A DNA stretch of 64,000 nt from Camellia lanceoleosa (lineage: Eukaryota; Streptophyta; Magnoliopsida; Ericales; Theaceae). The translations under genes were made by a program, and so were the position numbers. Positions 1 to 11,552 of this stretch are shown in pieces (within the stretch, counting starts at the first letter, position 1; every line of letters starts with the position of its first letter). The notes under the pieces were generated by a model. That model was not told the origin of the DNA. It made no database searches and saw only the letters and a program-made list of their open reading frames with translations. The stretch lies in contig CM045761.1 of NCBI GenBank assembly GCA_025200525.1, positions 45,640,190 to 45,704,189 of the forward strand, in the 5' to 3' direction.

Positions 1-406
1 AATCAATATCTCTCAAAGATAGCAAATTGTGCTTAAACTCACAAGAAAGAACTTTCTTCTCACAGTATATCACACATACCTGAGACCCATGCGGATGTCG
101 TACTTTTATAGCCAGCACCGACCTGATCCTTGTAGAAACCTCACTTTAGTGGACTCAGGCTCAATGCTCATCTGAACTCTCAACTAAATAAGGATAAACT
201 CCTTAAGAGCTTTATCTTTATCGGTGAGATCCTCCCTATTCTAAAACTTTTGTCCCTTATCCGCTCATCTCGGATTCGGTATCTTCGCAGATAACCTCGG
301 CTTAGCCGAGATCACCTCGGTATCATGACTAGGCCATGTGGCACCTTGCTTAATATTTCGGCGTCACCTTGGTCATGTACTGTCATTCACAAAATATGTC
401 CCCACA
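1..406 (-). repeat. 3' LTR of family A copy 1 (partial)
   Basis: It aligns with 21462-21872 through shared blocks such as TCACACATACCTGAGAC and GGCTCAATGCTCATC. On the plus strand it ends CCCCACA at 406, matching the CCCACA end of the other LTR at 21872. About 150 bp of the LTR lies left of the window. Confidence 0.9.
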
Positions 407-417
407 ATTTCCCCCTA
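407..417 (-). other. Polypurine tract of family A copy 1
   Basis: Read on the minus strand, TAGGGGGAAAT abuts the TGTGGGG start of the 3' LTR. This is the expected plus-strand priming site and fixes the element as minus-strand. Confidence 0.8.
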
Positions 418-891
418 GGTTCTATTACCTCGGACACGAGGTGATGGAACCTACATTGCTGTTCACATATCATGTCGGCTAAAATTCATTCTTCCCTTGA
501 GCGAGGTCATAACTCGTCGACTTCAAGCAACATGGACTCACCGCCCACTTTATCAAGGATCAAGAACCAAGGATCATGTTCTTTAAGTATCTCGGCGAGA
601 TTGCACCTTTAGCCGAGGTTCTTGCCCTATTACTTCAAGAATTTCAAGAGCTCTGGCACATGAGCCGCTGTCAAGCCGATCTTCTCAACCGTTTTCCTCT
701 CCACGTGTCCTTGCCCTATTGGTTTGTATCAGACATACGATGTTAGGCCGTGTCGATTACATTCACGCCTACTGCACGCCCTAAGCTAATTATGTTTTGC
801 CACCTTTTCACATTTTTGACCAAAAACTCTTTTCTTTTCTTCGTCTCTTCACTTCTCATTCTCTTGTTTTCACTTTACTCAAGTTCTTTTT

Positions 892-899
892 CTATAAAA
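892..899 (+). promoter_or_regulatory. Putative TATA box of the antisense gene
   Basis: CTATAAAA follows a pyrimidine-rich stretch and precedes a C/T-rich leader. A plausible donor (GTAAAT) is at 1054 and an ATG in good context (ACCATGGG) is at 1596. The arrangement looks like a small plant promoter driving transcription opposite to the retrotransposon. Inferred from sequence only. Confidence 0.45.
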
Positions 900-1595
900 C
901 AAAACTCCCAAACCACCATTGCCGCTTCTTCGAGCTTTCTGCAACTGCTCCGTCCACTGCCTCCGGCGAAGCATCCATCGTCCTGCTTCATTCGTAGTCA
1001 TCGTCTAACTCCAGCGAACCTCAAGCTGGTGTCCTCGTCCTCGGCCCCAATTGGTAAATCTCTAATTTCTTTTTTTCATTTTCAGTTTTGTACTATTCTT
1101 TTAATGCTTTGAACTTGCCACATGCTCTTTATACTGCATTCGTTGTCCTTCGAGTCTTGTATTCATAGTTGTACTCTATTTCTACCTTTACGTTTTGGTT
1201 ATCATTTCTTGCTCTTGAATCTATTTTATGCACTATAATTTGTTCATGGGTTCTAGAGTATTCGTGTTGCTTGTGGTTCTTGCACATTACCTTGCACACA
1301 CTCACTTAGTGTCCTGTAATTTTTCTCATTCTTGAATCTCTGTTGCTTTCTTGATTCTGAATCATGCTTTTTTTTTTTTCCTGCTTTTCTTGCTTTGTTT
1401 CCAGATTCTTGTTTCCTCATAGGCTTAGGTTTGGGATCTGATTAGAACCATGTTCTTTAGGAAAACAGAAACAGAGTCCCATCTTGATCTTTAGAAACCC
1501 ACACCCTAGTTTTTTCTAGGTTTTTGCCGAGGTCTCTAACCCTTTGCCAATCACCTTTTTCTGACTCCAATACCAAACAATTTTAAGCCGATACC

Positions 1596-3979
1596 ATGGG
1601 TATGTTTAGGAGGGAGTTCTCTATCGATAACGTTCACTTGAGGTTAGTTAGGAGGAGGACTCTATCATGCTGATGGAACTTCATGCCCTTCCACGTTATT
1701 GTATTAGTTGAGTGTGGACTTGATTTTCCTAGACACTCCCTTTAGAGAAATCCTTCACTATTACAAACTCAACCACATGCAACTTACCATAAACTCATAT
1801 AGAGTTATCAATGGCATAATCGAACTAGCACACTGAGAAAAGGCTAGGATCACATTAGTTGACATCTAATTCTGTTATACCATGTGTGGCCTTAAGTCTA
1901 AAAATGCTACATATATTATCTTAAACCCAAATCCACTGCCTTCAAACTTATAGCCGACCTCTCAAATTCAAACAAAGGTACAGGAGATGACTATCTAATC
2001 GTCTTGGGCAACTAGGAGTTGGCACCATATGATGATCCTCATTTCTTCCCATTGCGTCGAGGAGTGTTTAAGGAGGGTAATGGTAAGAACTGAGTCATCC
2101 ATAACTCTACCTTAGTTAAGACTCGTTAACTTATCTATCGACATTAATTTTTGCTTCTTTGTTTTTGACTTTTCGACTATCAAATGACTTCGCGGACCTT
2201 CTTCCCAAGCCCATATCTGAAAAGGCTATTGGGCTTGCCTATTAACGCAAGGCCCCTCTTTGCTCAATTACATTACGACCTACAAGCCTATCCTTCCCGG
2301 CGTTCGCTAAAGCAAGACACCTCCTTCGCTATAACTCCATTAGCCACTTCATCATCAAGGCCAAACTAGTCCACATTTGATCCTGCAGACCGACCATCAA
2401 CCACGCCCTAATTAATTCCTTGGCCCAACACTAGCGTCGATCTTTGAGCTCTGTCAACGCATACATCGGCAAAACTTGAAGTAAGCGTCGAGGTCTTGAG
2501 TTCTTGGAGGTGACCCTCAAATCCTCTAATCCTCCAATTGCCCTACCCGATCTTATTTCGACTTGAGTTACCGTTGTCTCTGATCGTGAAATGGAGTCGT
2601 GCCAAAATAGTCCCGATGACCTTGTCGACATTCTGGGGTGGTTTCTATCCACTTCTCTTCTCCTTCTCAAACCCAACCCAAGCCCAAAGTCAAAAGGGTG
2701 AAAAGGGCCAAGGCCAAAGCCACCGCCATACGAAATCGAGTCAGAACACAATGCCAATTTCCAAATTGGCCAAAATCGAAAAACGGCTTTGCGGCGAGAA
2801 GAGGCCGTCTTGAGCACGAAACATCGACCAACAACCATCAAAGAAGGCGAGGTTTGATGGTCTTTGCTCCAGCCGCTCTTTTCCATGCCAATGAGCCTGC
2901 ATCCGACGGTCATGGTAGGAGACCAACCTTTGCTAGCCCGCGATAGTGCACTTGGCTCTATGGAAGTCGGTGCCACCCTTTCCATCGCCGTTCTACTACC
3001 GACCGACATCAACCGAATAGTCGAGCTGATTGAATCTGAAAACTATGCTTTGATGATGCAGTATTGTGTTTTGGTAAGCTTTCATGCCTTCATTTTTATC
3101 CTCTTCAATTGCTTGTTTATTTTTTCCTTTGTTTGTACTTTAGCCAAAGTCTCTCTGATTGTCTTTTTCTTTTGTAGGCTATTCAGCAAGGTCACTCCCT
3201 CGCAGTCAAAATCGAGGAATTTAAGAAGGAGGTGACCAAGAAGACCAAGGAGGCAGTCAAACTCCTTACTTCTCTAAATCGGGCCGAGGTTTGTATCCAA
3301 GGCCTATTAGATCAAAACAAGGTTGCCTTTGCTACCCAAAGCAAGGCCGAGGAGTGAGCCAAAGTGGCTGAAAACATTGCCAAGGTCGCAAAGGCCAAAG
3401 CAAAAATTAAGGAGGTGAGGCTCAAGCAGGAGCTCTGAGCAGGCGCCGCCACAAAAGGCGTCGAGCTCAAAGGCTGAGATGAGAATCGTCGTGCGAAGGG
3501 CCAGTGATGTCCAAGATGCCTACAAAAACAAGTCAACCAGGCATGCAACAACGGTTACCCATGGATGGATGGTTGCGTTGAAGGAGTTGGCCATTCCTGA
3601 TGACTCGCTTCTTCATGACACCAACCAACTTGCTTTACCATTCCTTTCCACTCCAAGCCACTCTACGGACGGCAAGATAGAAGAAGATGTCGAGGCTAAC
3701 AAGTCCGAAGAAGTGGCAGCTTCTGGGGTCAAGTCCACAACTCTGAATGAGTAAGTCCTAGACCTGACTCAAGATGATGAGAAGGATGGGGTCCCCAAAA
3801 ACACCCCTGCTGGGATAGGCATATCAGGAGTCGATATATCTTCGGTAGAAGAGTGCGGACTGGCGCTTTAAGAAATTGACGCCGAGATAGCGGTTGAGAA
3901 TGAAGGGACTTTGCCAACCGAGGCCGACACAACGGCCACAGCTATGGTTGATCAGTCTATCACTAATGCTGAAGTTTAG
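1596..3979 (+). pseudogene. Antisense extra gene of Tat element (putative gypsy-type transposase-like), broken
   Basis: Lies between the integrase end and the 3' LTR on the strand opposite to gag-pol. The ATG at 1596 opens MGMFRREFSIDNVHLRLVRR. Around 1740-2090, split over frames with several stops, is a conserved segment containing the peptides INSYRVING, IADLSNSNKGTGDDYLIV and DPHFFPLRRGVFKEG. This resembles the plant 'putative gypsy type transposon' family (PF04195-like) carried by some plant retrotransposons; its function is unknown. A GT-AG intron is at 3074-3177. After it comes a Lys/Glu/Ala-rich, coiled-coil-like segment (IEEFKKEVTKKTKEAV), then a tail ending in TAG at 3977-3979. Stops (for example at 3355) and frame changes mean this copy is dead. 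A related copy is at 49309-51192. The family assignment comes from motif recall and needs a profile search. Confidence 0.6.
3074..3177 (+). other. Putative GT-AG intron in the antisense gene
   Basis: Donor TTG|GTAAGC and acceptor TTTTGTAG|GC bound a T-rich 104-bp segment. Removing it joins MQYCVL to AIQQGHSLAVKIEEF in one frame. Confidence 0.55.
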
Positions 3980-5181
3980 TTTCTTTTTTCTTTAACATTT
4001 TCTTTTTTCAGTAATTTGTAATCTTTTTGAACAATGTTAGTTTCATTTTGGCTGATGTGCCCTCCTTCCTTGTATTTTGAACAAGTTTCCTTTTTAAATG
4101 CATGCCTTATTTTCTTCTAAGTGATTGAATGTATGCTTCCATACTTAGAATATTTTTGCACTTCCACAACTTTCTTTAAGTGATTACTTCGGCTTAGAAC
4201 ACCTTGGACAAGTAATACCTCAGATCCACCCATAGTTGGTTACCTTGGACCAAACTACCTCGGAGTTCACCTTTTATTGTGTTCTTGGTCAAACAACACT
4301 TAAAAATATTTGATTCAAACATTTTTATAAGTGTTCTTCCATTAGTTGTACTTGCTGTTTTCTAGCAGGACTTCAGCCTTTCAACCTTTCCAAGCCTGAC
4401 TGCGTGGTTGGTTATCTCGAATAATGAATACCTCGGATACCACTTCCCTTATTATCTCGGCTAACTTCAACTTGTATATTGTTCTGAATTTTCAACAAGT
4501 GTCAAGCCCAGTCTAACTTGTAAATTTCTTCAAAAAATTTTAGCGAGTTCTAAGCTCTCAAGCTTATTTATCATTCCTACTCCCTACCCTCTAATATGAA
4601 CCTAAGTCCTACTTAAGTTCACATTATGTGTTTATGGTCTTTTGCCGAAGTTGTATTCAAACAAAAATTAGCCATGGTGTTCGACCTTGGTTTCTCTGTT
4701 AATCTAACTAAAACGAATTTAGTTCCATTATGCCAACACATTAAGCAAGTTTGAGTTCAACTTTGCGATCAAGTCTAAGTTAATTCAACTTAGTTCAACT
4801 CTATCATATGCAAGTACAATTCAACTCGACATATAATAAGTTTAAGTTATTAGTCATGTTTCACTCGAAACATCGCCAACTTAGTTTAATTCTATTATAT
4901 GCAAGTATAATTCAACTCGCCATATAATAAGTCTAAGTTATTAAGTCATGTTTCATTTAGAAACATCGCCAACTTAGTTCAACTCTATTATATGCAAGTA
5001 TAATTCAACTCTACTGTATAATAAGTCTAAGTTATTGGACATGATTCATTCAGAAACATCGTCATAGGACTGATCAGTCCTATCACACAAATTTCAAATT
5101 CATAAAAATCAAACTAGCATTTTATTATTACTTCGGCTAATAAAGTTATGACATAAACTTCGAAAAAAAAAAAACAAAAAA
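3980..5181. other. AT-rich non-coding spacer between antisense gene and integrase
   Basis: No coding signal. It is the convergent 3' region between pol (minus) and the antisense gene (plus), so it probably holds both 3' untranslated regions. A tandem repeat at 4789-5065 is listed separately. Confidence 0.6.
4789..5065. repeat. Three-copy tandem repeat, unit about 92 bp
   Basis: Units begin at 4789, 4880 and 4973. Each contains CTTAGTT, ATATGCAAGTA, AATTCAACTC, ATAATAAGT and GAAACATCG in the same order. Lengths are 91, 93 and 93 bp with scattered substitutions. Confidence 0.85.
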
Positions 5182-6290
5182 CTAATGGTAAAAAAACTTT
5201 AAATTGCAAGTGTTCCAGGGTTTTGGCAACTCCTTGCCATTGGTGTCTTCAAGTCGATATGCCCCATTATCGGCAATCGAGATAATTCTATAAGGCCCCT
5301 CCCAATTTGGGCCAAATTTTCCCTCTCTGAGATCCTTCTTGTTGCCGACAACTTTTCTCAGGACGAGATCCCCAACCTTGAGCTCTCTTGGATTGACCTT
5401 CTTGTTGTAAGCCTTAGCAAGTTGTTGCTGGTATGCCCCCTGCCGAACTACTGCTCTCTCCCTTCTTTCTTCCAATAGATCTAGATCTCGGGCTAAGAAT
5501 GCCTCATTAGTCCCATCTTCCACTCCTTGGGTTTTGATTCCAGGGATGCCAACTTCCAATGGGATAACTGCTTTAGTGCTATAAGTCATGGTAAAAGGAG
5601 ACTTCCCAGTTAATCTTCTCAGCGTAGTCCGATATGCTCGGAGCACATTGGGCAACTCTTCTACCTATTTCCCTTTTGCTGCTTCCAGCCTCTTCTTGAT
5701 CTCATCCAAGATAGCCTTATTGGATGCTTTTGCCTGACCATTGCTCTGGGGAAAACTTGGAGTAGAGTAGTAGTTCTTAATTTTGTACTTTGCATAGAAA
5801 CTTTTGATTAGCTTACTGTCAAACTGTGTACCATTGTCTATTATTATTGCCGTGGGGGTCCCAAACCTGGTGATGATGTTCATCCATATAAAGTTCTTCA
5901 CATCAATATCTCGCATCTTTGCAAAGGGTTTAGCCTCTACCAATTTTGTAAAGTGATGCGTGGCTATTAGCAAGAATTTTCTTTGTGCAGTTGCTTATGG
6001 TAGTAGTCCCACTAGGTCCATGCCCTATTGGAGTAGCGATTAAATTTGGAACCTTGGGTTGAATCTGCTCTTGGTTGATGTATCAAAAGGCGAACCTTTG
6101 ACATTTCTCACACTTTCGACGCAGGCTTGGCATTCATTTGCATGTATGGCCACCAGTATCCCTGGGATATGGCTTTATGGGCAGTTAACCTGCCCTCTGC
6201 ATGGCTTCCACAAACTCCTTCATGTATTTCATACAAAAAATCCTCAACCTAGAATGGATGCACACATCTTAGAAGGGGCTCAATAAAGGA
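5182..6290 (-). pseudogene. Integrase of family A copy 1, inactivated
   Basis: Integrase joins retroelement cDNA to host DNA. On the minus strand, a decayed zinc-binding N-terminus lies around 6290-6050 (peptides RLTAHKAISQGYWWPYM and CEKCQRF, in different frames). The core (5973-5665) has IATHHFTKL, IIDNGTQFDS and FPQSNGQAKASNKAIL. Aspartate 2 of the DDE triad is present, but the first aspartate position is His and the glutamate position is Lys, so the enzyme is catalytically dead. An uninterrupted 157-codon C-terminal part (5655-5182) carries LRAYRTTLRRLTGKSPF and FGPNWEGPYRI and stops without a chromodomain. The break between core and C-terminal part is near 5660. Confidence 0.85.
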
Positions 6291-6337
6291 TCTTCTGTAG
6301 AGATGGCCATTTGCTAACAAGTAGAACTTGGCCAACT

Positions 6338-7075
6338 TCAATCTGGTCTTATGCGGTTGTCCGACAACTTGCCATCCCTTAGGAACATTACTATTACCTG
6401 CATCCAGCTTGGACCCATCTCCACACATATTGCTTCATAATCTGTGATAAATGGTTCTATACTTAGGCCTGACAAATAATCAACCATTATTGTCCTTGTC
6501 TCTCCTAATTTCATTGCACTAGCCGGAGTTAGCCAAGGCATCGTCATGGTATTATCATCTCAGCTAACCTACTGTAGTCGGCAATCATGGAACAGTATGA
6601 GTAGCTTGACAACTTCTTTGACGTAGGCAATCATCCTTTCATCTCGGGCTGCATACTCACCCATTGCTTGATTCACAATAAGCTGGGAGTTACAGAAGAC
6701 TACCACCTCATCGACTTCCATTGATGCTGTTAGCTTTAGTCTAGAAATTAGTGCCTCGTATTCTTCTTCGTTGTTTGAGGCCTTGAACCCCAAAAGAATA
6801 GATTGCTCCAACATTCGTTCATTTGGCGATATTAACACTACTCCTGCCCCCACTCCTTGAGGATTTGAACTTTCATCAACAACTAGGTGAAAGGAGTCGC
6901 CGATGTAGATGTCGTAGGGTTTTAGCTTTTCTTTTGCCTTTTTTGGCTTCGCCGACGTAGGGTTCTTTGGTTCTAGCTGGGTTTCCTCTGGTTCTTCTGG
7001 ACATCCTAAGCCGCAGCTCAATGGAGCCCAACATAGGATGGCACCAGGCGTGAACTCGGCCACAAAGTCAGCCAA
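6338..7075 (-). pseudogene. RNase H domain and RNase H-integrase linker of family A copy 1
   Basis: RNase H degrades the RNA strand of the RNA:DNA hybrid during reverse transcription. The minus-strand peptide from 7075 contains VVDESSNPQGVGAGVVL (first Asp), ASNNEEEYEALISRLKL (Glu) and VVFCNSQLIVNQAMGEY. Cellular and viral RNases H have Asp where this copy has Asn in CNSQ, so the third catalytic residue is lost. Downstream, 6547-6338 is the linker (PSWMQVIVMFLRDGKL) that precedes integrase. Stops and a frame change separate the pieces. Confidence 0.85.
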
Positions 7076-7660
7076 AACCTGCCCTTGATTGTTGTTTTGG
7101 GCCTAAATTCCAAGTCATATTGGCCCAGAATTACTGCCCATCTGGTTGCTCTTCTGCCCGGATCTTCATCTTTATAACGAGGGACTTGAAGATGCTCATA
7201 GCACCATAATCTTAATGGGCTTGGTAGTGATTCAACTTTTTAGAAACCATCACTAGGGCTAATGCCATTTTCTCGAGGGCAAGTACTGGTTTCTATCGTG
7301 CAGTTTTTACTCACATAGTATACCGCTTTTTGTTCTCCTCCTCTTGGATTACTACCGCTTCTGCGTGTTTTGAAGCCTTAAGTATAAACCGAACTAAATT
7401 TGTTGTTGGGTACTTTTTAAGTCGGTCATCTGACTTCGCACTTTTTCGTCCACAAAAAATCTATGGCCTTTTTTAACAAACTAAAAAATGGTTTACACTT
7501 ATTAGAACTTCAGCTGATAAACCTGTTCAGAGCTGCCGCCTTGTCGGTCAAAATCTGGACCTGCTTTACTGACGTTGAGCTCTTTAAGTCAAGAATGGCC
7601 TTGATTTGATCTGGGTTTGCCTCAATGCCCCTTCTGGGAACCAAGTATCCTCGATTATGC
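7076..7660 (-). pseudogene. Reverse transcriptase C-terminal part and connection, family A copy 1
   Basis: The minus-strand frames contain GYLVPRRGIEANPDQIKAIL and SVKQVQILTDKAAALNRFIS. After frame changes come peptides like YYVSKNCTIETSTCPREM and ALALVMVSKKLNHYQAH. These are the RT thumb/connection region of Tat-type pol, leading into RNase H. The RT palm with the YxDD box is missing between here and 10957, so roughly 150 codons were lost at the nested insertion. The exact left junction of the insertion lies around 7650-7680. Confidence 0.75.
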
Positions 7661-8639
7661 ATTATAGGTCTTTGTATCTATTCTTCCACACTAGCTTGGG
7701 GATACTGAGCCATGGAAATGGGTGATTAATCTCATGCTGAGCTGAATGCAAACAACTGTTCCCAAACCAGACTAAACACAGGTGAGCCGAGGGGTGATTC
7801 TTTGGCCTTGCATTAGTGGTCTGCTGAACCTCCTTCGTCTTGTAACCGATAGGGGTGAGGTAAACACAGGTTGCTTCTGAACCAATTTCGACCTGACAAA
7901 GTCTATCGATACAAGTCTAATGTGCAGGGATATCGGATATACGAAGCTATAGTTCGAACTACCTAGCAAAGAGAAAGCAGACAACATCTCGGCTGATTTC
8001 ACTAGACGAGATATGAGCATAGTGAATGAATAGTATGCTCTCTATTGGTCTGCCCCAAAATTTTCTGCCACAATACTAATACCCTCAAACACTAGTGCCC
8101 TCAGGCTGATACCCAGACTTGCAATTGATACGTGCATTCCTGTAGAGACACACCCTAACAGCACATAGCAAGCAAGTGAGGGCCAAAACACCCCTATGGT
8201 GGGGTAGGGTTTCCTTGTCCTAGTTTCGGTAGGAACTAGGGTTTTACTACGCACGTATGTGGTTTCATACAATCCTGCATTCGGGTGAGCAACTTTGTCC
8301 TAGTTTGGAATGGTCTCTATGGCTTCGATATACAACTAGGTCGATTGGTCAAAAAAGGGTGCCTTAACAAGACCACCTAATATACCTCTCCTCCCAACAC
8401 CAAAAGGTGAGAGGAGGATGGTGCAATGTAGTCCAGATCCAAGGTTTGTGTTCCCATCGTGGCGAGCCCGTGTCGGTTAGCCTTATGGCACGCTTTTCCA
8501 AGCAAGCCTCGACAAGCTGTTAGAGAATAACATATGAAAAACTCTTGTGACTTAGGCGCACCATTGCAAATGCAATGCAAAAGAAACACATAGGTATAGA
8601 TAAAATAACATATCATGAGTTCGAGTCAAGTTCTCTAAA

Positions 8640-8660
8640 TCCCAGTGAGTCACCAAAAGC
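8640..8660 (-). other. Primer-binding site, arginine-tRNA type
   Basis: Just inside the LTR the minus strand reads GCTTTTGGTGACTCACTGGG. This resembles the TTTGGCGACTC...CTGGGG site used by Ogre/Tat elements and fixes which side of the LTR is internal. Confidence 0.65.
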
Positions 8661-10956
8661 TGTAGACTCGACTTTCTTTGCACGCCCCTTCGGAGGCGCG
8701 AATTGGTCTTACTACAGTTCGGACTCTGTCGCGATTCAATCTAATCTCACAAAGTGCAATGTGAGGTGATAAACGAAAGAGTTCAATCCGCAAATCATTT
8801 TGGAAAATCAAATTTTGAATCAAATAATGCCAAAAAGCTGCTTTGCTAGATTATAGAGTTGCCACCTAAATATTTTATTTTTGAAAAATTTAGGAAACCA
8901 CGACTCGTGCCAAAGGCTACATGTGTCATCACCAAAGTTGCCTTGGCTCAAACTTGGATGCGAGAGGGAAGGTCTGAAATGAGCACCACCACTTGCGATC
9001 AAAGGATCGACCTCTACTAACATGATATGTTATTTAATAAACACATGTGTTCTTATTACGATTATTGGCTAACTTTACTATATGATCGCACAACATACAA
9101 GTATAGACTCAATCACGAGTGGAACAAAACAACTCATGTTTGTTTTTAAAAATGGTTTGAAAGTGCTACTCGCAACTAGGCTAAAGCGTGAATTTGCCAC
9201 CCTCAAGTGGGCTTAAAACATGATTTTGCCACTTCTCAAAGTGGGCTTAAAACTCACAATCATCGAGTTGTTCCAATTCAGGCAATCAAGCCTTCACCCG
9301 CAGGCATTCATGCAGTTAATCACTTAAGCAAATAGCCTCATGGCAAGCATGCGAATCATGGAAACACTCACACTTATGCAAGTATGCTAAAGTGTAAACA
9401 CTTACAATGTACTCCAAGCCAAAACATAAAACTAGTTAGAAACAATGCATGATTCCTAACTATGTTAAATGCCTAATACAACACATGCAATATGCAACTA
9501 AATAGGCTCGGCTACCTAATCATGGCATATGAATGCAACTTGATATATGTATTCAAATAAGTATTGAAATACGATGCAGTTTGAATGATCTTGAGCCGAA
9601 CTTGCATGCAAGACAAATAAATGATGCAAACATGCAAACATAAGGTATGCTAATCAAAACGTGCCCTAAACTAACCATCAAAAACAGATAAGTAAAAGGG
9701 GAAAAGAAGTGGGGTTGAAAGACATGCACACACACACGCACCCTTATTACAACATTGTGCCCTCTCGAAGGAGGATCCGAATAAATGAACTAAGCTACTC
9801 AAAGCTAAGCTAAAGCTAATTAAACTAATTAGACTAATTATTACACAACCAATCGAATAACTAGCAAATTAATTACTAATTATTACAATACTTCAATTAA
9901 TTAGCACACTAATTAATTAAATTACAAATTCATACTAACTAACAAAACTTTGATTAAGGATGTATAGGCAAAGAAGAAGTGTATCCAAGCCTTTAAGCAC
10001 AAATGCTCGAGAGAGAGAGAGAGAAATCTAGAGAGAGAGGTGTTAGAGAGAGAGGCTCCCAAACCTTTGCTAAATTGTTCTCACCCTTAAAACAATAGAG
10101 AAGGCTCTCTATACATAGAAAAATATAAGCTTTGGTCGAAATATCTCCAAAGGGGACAGCTGTAACAGCTGGAGAACAAATATCTGCCAAAAACTGACTT
10201 TTTGGCATCAATGGCTGGCAAGCCATCATTGATGGCCGGCACTTCATCATCCATGGCCAGCAAGGGTCACTCTTGGACGAAAGGGGGTTGACATAGGCCA
10301 TTCATGGCCGGCACATGGCCAAAAAAATCCCATTCATGGTCAGAAACTTCCACCTCTGGTTAGCCAAAAAAATCTGCTTTTTGGGCCCGACTTCAAATAG
10401 GAATATCTCCTTCATCTTGAATCCTTTGCAGGTAATTCTTGAGCCTAAATTGAAGCCATGGAAGTCTTCTTTCCAATGGTGAAAGCCTAACATCAAAATT
10501 TCAACTGTGCAAGAAGTTATGCCTCTTTGAATGAAGACTGCTCAGTTTCGATCCTACCCGGATTCATGCTGAACTTCTCCCAAACTAGTTTTCTTCTCTC
10601 CTCTCCCATTTTCTTCAATTCCAAACCCCTAAATAAGGTGATTTTGAAAGATTTTTCAAAGCGTTCGCTTCTCTTTCCTTCATTTCCACTTTATCCTTGC
10701 TCGGTTTACCGAAAAGCACAACATTTAACTAAATCTGAGCCTTGAACATCGTAAAATCTTATTTCAAAAATATTTTTGAAAGAGAGGGTTTTAAGATCTA
10801 AAATCTTTGGACAAAATAGTTTTGGCCCAAAAATGGAGGTTGGGATTTGACTCTCCTCTTGCTGAAGAAATCGAATCTTTGCCCTGCACAACTTTCATCA
10901 CCAAGTAAACAATCAGTGGCGCCCAAGTCTAAAGCGATAAAAATGAGGTGTCTACA
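8661..10956 (-). repeat. Ogre-like 5' LTR (about 2.3 kb)
   Basis: On the plus strand it starts TGTAGACTCGAC and ends GGTGTCTACA, giving TGTAGAC/GTCTACA inverted ends. The segment around 8690-9780 is homologous to 12280-13380 and, in reverse complement, to 51293-51900 and 63690-64000. Shared blocks include AATCTAATCTC.CAAAGTGCAATG and the ACACACACGCA...CTTATTACAACATTG region. An AG repeat is at 10011-10030. Confidence 0.8.
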
Positions 10957-11446
10957 AGCATCCACCGGTGATCAATTTTGGGCAAAGGGAAGGCATCTTT
11001 AGGACAAGCCTTATTGGTGGTGAAGTCCATGCAAACCCTCCACTTTCCATTCTTCTTTTTCACAACTACTATGTTGAACATCCAGGTTGGGTAGTTCACC
11101 TCCCATATAGCCTTGGCTTTCAACAGCTTGTCCAGTCGTCCTCTACTGCCTCCACATGAATCAACGTCGGCCTCCTTGCCTGCAGAATGGCAAGTTTAGC
11201 CGACTTGTCTACATTGAGCCTATGGCAAGTGACCTCAGCATCAATGCCAGGCATCTCGTATGGCATCCAGGCAAACACTTTTATGTTTGCTCTCAAGAAA
11301 GCCTCTAACTCCCTCTTCTCCTCCTCAGTTAAGCCTGAGCCGAAAAGGAAGAAGCGCTCTACATCATCTTCTTTTACTAGAATTTTCTTCAAGGCTTTCT
11401 TACTCTTGTCGGTTGGCTTTTTGCCGACGTCATCTAAGACCTCCAT
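10957..11446 (-). pseudogene. Reverse transcriptase N-terminal part, family A copy 1
   Basis: RT copies the element RNA into cDNA. Minus-strand peptides run from a linker (EEKRELEAFLRANIKVFAW, then MPGIDAEVTCHRLNVD) into NYPTWMFNIVVVKKKNGKWR and FTTNKACPKDAFPLPKIDH. These are the fingers region of Ty3/gypsy RT. A frame change lies near 11120. The sequence stops at 10957, inside the codons following LPKIDH, where the nested Ogre-like LTR begins. Confidence 0.85.
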
Positions 11447-11552
11447 GTCCTCGTCTTCAATTTCTACTGTTTCTCCTTCTCACACGTTGCAGTTGGATTT
11501 CATTGTTGCCATGGAGCAATTTTTTGCTTGCACCTGATCCCCTCTGACCTCC

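Larger units (their letters stand above)
7660..10956 (-). mobile_element. Nested Ogre-like LTR plus 5' leader (truncated) inside RT
   Basis: The right edge is exact: RT coding sequence (LPKIDH) is broken at 10957, followed on the minus strand by TGTAGACACCTC, an Ogre/Tat-type LTR start. The LTR runs to 8661, followed by a primer-binding site and about 1 kb of leader related to 51914-52990 (shared GCACCATT/CTCTGCTTTC/TTGCTAGGTAGT blocks). There is no gag, pol or second LTR, and no convincing target duplication (AGCAT at 10957-10961 has no exact partner near 7660). It is therefore a 5' fragment, with loss of host RT sequence. Confidence 0.75.

Noticed and set aside
2431..3012. 193-codon minus frame
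   Set aside because: Opposite the plus-strand extra gene, with no recognised motif; likely a shadow of its codon bias.
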